From: Bacteroidales bacterium
GTDB lineage: Bacteria > Bacteroidota > Bacteroidia > Bacteroidales > UBA3824
NCBI GenBank assembly: GCA_016293845.1
Contig: JAEDDH010000008.1
Coordinates: forward strand, 1-64,000
Length of the DNA stretch: 64,000 nt
Direction of reading: 5' to 3'
Part shown: positions 62,609 through 64,000 of the stretch, in pieces
Layout: each line of letters starts with the position of its first letter
Position numbering within the stretch: position 1 is the first letter of the stretch
The notes under the pieces: model-generated
Databases searched by the model: none
What the model saw: the letters and a program-made list of their open reading frames with translations, nothing else
What the model was told of the DNA's origin: nothing
Made by a program: the position numbers and the translations under genes

Positions 62609-63368
62609 GTTTTGTAGTCTCGCCTCGGGCAGCAATGGCAACTGCTACTATATAGGCAACGAAACCGATGCCGTGCTTATCGATGGAGGTATTTCAAATC
62701 GCCGTTTTGTAGAGCGTGCCGAATCAGTAGAGGTTGATACCACAAAAATACGAGCTCTCTTTGTATCGCACGAGCATTACGACCACGTGGCAGGATTGAA
62801 ATCAATTTCGCACCGTCATAATATACCTGTATATTTTAGTGCCGCCACCTACAATGCACTTTCGCGACGCAGACGTCCGCAAGATTACAAACTTTTTGCT
62901 GGGGCAAATTCCATTAAAGTGGCTTCTGATATCGAAGTGTTTCCTTTCAAAAAACATCACGATGCCGTTGACCCTTATAGCTTTATCGTAAAGGTAAACG
63001 ATTCGTATATTGGCATTATCACCGACATAGGAGTTGCTGATAGTGTTTGTGTGGATAGTTTTTCAAAATGTAGGGTGGTGTTTTTAGAGATGAATTACGA
63101 TTACGAAATGCTCCAAAACGGCTCGTATCCGCAATATCTCAAAGAAAGAATACATTCTGAAAATGGACATCTCTCTAATACCGATGCCATAAGTTTGATT
63201 CAAAACCACTCTTTTTCAGGACTTTCGCATATTATTGCCTCGCATATATCAGCCGAAAACAATTCTCATTCTATCATCGAAAAACTTATCGAACCATTTG
63301 CCAATCGTTGTTGCATCGAACTTGCTCCACGTTTTGCGGCGGGAAATCATTACGTAATAGACGATTGA
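62601..63368 (+). CDS. metallo-beta-lactamase fold hydrolase (YycJ/WalJ-like)
   Basis: A 255-residue MBL-fold protein. SLASGSNGNCYYIG (6-19), the zinc motif SHEHYDHVAGL (H at about 57, 59, D61, H62), and later Asp/His ligands in ITDIGVADSV and ASHISAENNSH. The size and GSNGNC start fit the YycJ/WalJ group, linked in other phyla to cell wall or DNA repair. The catalytic role here is open. It overlaps mqnE by 8 nt. Confidence 0.9.
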   Translation: MIEFCSLASGSNGNCYYIGNETDAVLIDGGISNRRFVERAESVEVDTTKIRALFVSHEHYDHVAGLKSISHRHNIPVYFSAATYNALSRRRRPQDYKLFAGANSIKVASDIEVFPFKKHHDAVDPYSFIVKVNDSYIGIITDIGVADSVCVDSFSKCRVVFLEMNYDYEMLQNGSYPQYLKERIHSENGHLSNTDAISLIQNHSFSGLSHIIASHISAENNSHSIIEKLIEPFANRCCIELAPRFAAGNHYVIDD

Positions 63369-63466
63369 TGATGAATGTGATTTTTTTGTAAAACTTTAAA
63401 AATATTTGGTTTTCGTTAAATCATCGTTTATTTTTGAAACCGATATATTAGGGAAATCCTATTTGA

Positions 63467-63613
63467 AGCACGTTCTTTTATAAATCAAAAATTTTCCTAT
63501 ATCGTGGTAGCTGGGGTCAAAATGGTAACTCCTCTATTTCTAACTTCCAATATTTAGCAACAGTTGCATTAGGCTCAGATTATCCTTTCCGACGGTGTTC
63601 TTTCGCAGAATAA
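63467..63613 (+). pseudogene. relic of a formylglycine-generating-enzyme-like C-terminus
   Basis: An open stretch translating to about 48 residues, with SKIFLYRGSWGQNGNSS, SDYPFRRCSFAE and a TAA stop. The RGSW and FRR-C spacing recalls the C-terminus of FGE-sulfatase or C-type-lectin-like domains (RGGSW...GFR). There is no start codon, and TGA lies directly upstream (63464-63466), so only a fragment remains. Alternatively the likeness is chance. Confidence 0.3.
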
Positions 63614-63768
63614 AGGTTGCGACGAAGGCGAAGGAGATTGGTCAAAGCTCCGCTACAATACATTGTAATGTATACATATAATAATTTTTCAGCTGCGATA
63701 CAATAACACGCCGTTATGTGCGTTTTAATATCGTAGTTCATAGTTAAAAAGTTTAGTTTAAATAGAAG

Positions 63769-63804
63769 ATACGTCTTTGCTCTGCAATGACGTATTTTTT
63801 TTTA
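63769..63804 (+). terminator. plus-strand terminator in the gap after the MBL gene
   Basis: An ATACGTC/GACGTAT stem extended by an inner TTGC/GCAA, followed by a nine-base T run. The stretch between 63614 and 63768 has no gene; the terminator may close the MBL operon or the relic above. Confidence 0.8.
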
Positions 63805-63820
63805 TTTAAAACATTTGCGT

Positions 63821-63828
63821 ATATTTGC
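63821..63828 (+). promoter_or_regulatory. -7 box for the ABC transporter gene
   Basis: TATATTTG matches TAnnTTTG and lies 30 nt before GTG 63859. Confidence 0.55.
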
Positions 63829-63858
63829 GCAGAGTTTTCAACTAAAATTTGTTTATAA

Positions 63859-64000
63859 GTGAACACCATTTCTACCGTTGTAAGTTATTTGAAGCCTTTT
63901 AAGAAATATGCTTTTCTTAATGTGCTTCTCAATTCTCTTAGCACAGTATTTTCGCTGTTTAGTATGGCGATGATTATTCCTTTTCTGGATATGCTTTTTA
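63859..64000 (+). CDS. MsbA-like ABC transporter, N-terminal part (cut by window end)
   Basis: The first 47 codons of a gene beginning with GTG (63859): NTISTVVSYLKPFKKYAF, then LNVLLNSLSTVFSLFSMAMI and IPFLDMLF. This matches the start of the first transmembrane helix in Bacteroidota ABC exporters of the MsbA type, which flip lipid A or other lipids. No ATG lies near the start, so GTG is the most likely initiator. The ATPase domain is beyond the window. Confidence 0.75.
   Translation, partial: MNTISTVVSYLKPFKKYAFLNVLLNSLSTVFSLFSMAMIIPFLDMLF

Overview
The window comes from a member of the Bacteroidota, most likely an uncultured Bacteroidales. The evidence is a fused lpxC/fabZ gene between lpxD and lpxA, a bifunctional hisB, the sigma-54 regulator-lptE-TPR-secG gene order, PorQ (type IX secretion), an S46 dipeptidyl peptidase, DUF6089-, DUF4369- and DUF1460-type proteins, and recurrent promoter -7 boxes of the form TAnnTTTG without Shine-Dalgarno sequences. 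Base composition is fairly AT-rich. I found no tRNA, rRNA, CRISPR array, insertion sequence or convincing origin. I cannot name a genus.

Layout. 1-1103: a decayed membrane-protein locus. 1108-2292 (-): helix-hairpin-helix protein. 2449-5908 (+): sigma-54 activator, lptE, TPR protein, secG. 6008-12874 (+): EEP-family hydrolase, NamZ-type muramidase and HD phosphohydrolase, then lpxD-lpxC/fabZ-lpxA for lipid A. 12902-16520 (-): SpoIIE-type phosphatase, mazG, MscS channel. 16660-17140 (-): a small transcription unit predicted to encode a tiny exported protein. 17268-19244 (+): TonB-dependent receptor. 19370-20665 (-): small XRE regulator and a degenerate FtsZ paralogue. 20890-29470 (+): YfhO, ychF, and a glycogen-type trio (debranching-like enzyme, glycosyltransferase, GH57-like protein). 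29529-45394 (-): purC, phoH, S46 peptidase, then infB-nusA-rimP, an outer-membrane barrel, nadK, a POTRA/barrel protein, a GT2 enzyme, hisB and a lipoprotein. 45520-50975: porQ, three envelope genes on the other strand, and a peptidoglycan lytic/synthetic pair. 51017-56099: sugar symporter, an AlwI-like restriction-modification pair and a DUF6261-like gene, then an 826-bp AT-rich gap. 56926-63368: hisH-hisA-hisF, purE, and hpt-adk-lrp-mqnE-MBL. The window ends in a gene relic and the start of an MsbA-like ABC transporter.

Most genes serve envelope building (lipid A, LPS and protein export, peptidoglycan turnover), translation and transcription, nucleotide and histidine synthesis, and menaquinone synthesis by the futalosine route.

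The most unusual item is the 283-residue FtsZ-derived protein at 19814-20665. It has lost the GTP-binding glycine loops but kept the T7 loop (N-x-D-x-x-D) and carries a basic amphipathic C-terminal helix, a design that would suit a membrane-tethered filament cap or modulator. Other notable items are the two hydrolase-like proteins of the glycogen trio, which both appear to lack family catalytic residues, the unannotated small exported-protein unit at 16660-17140, and a strong 5' hairpin on the rimP-nusA-infB transcript.
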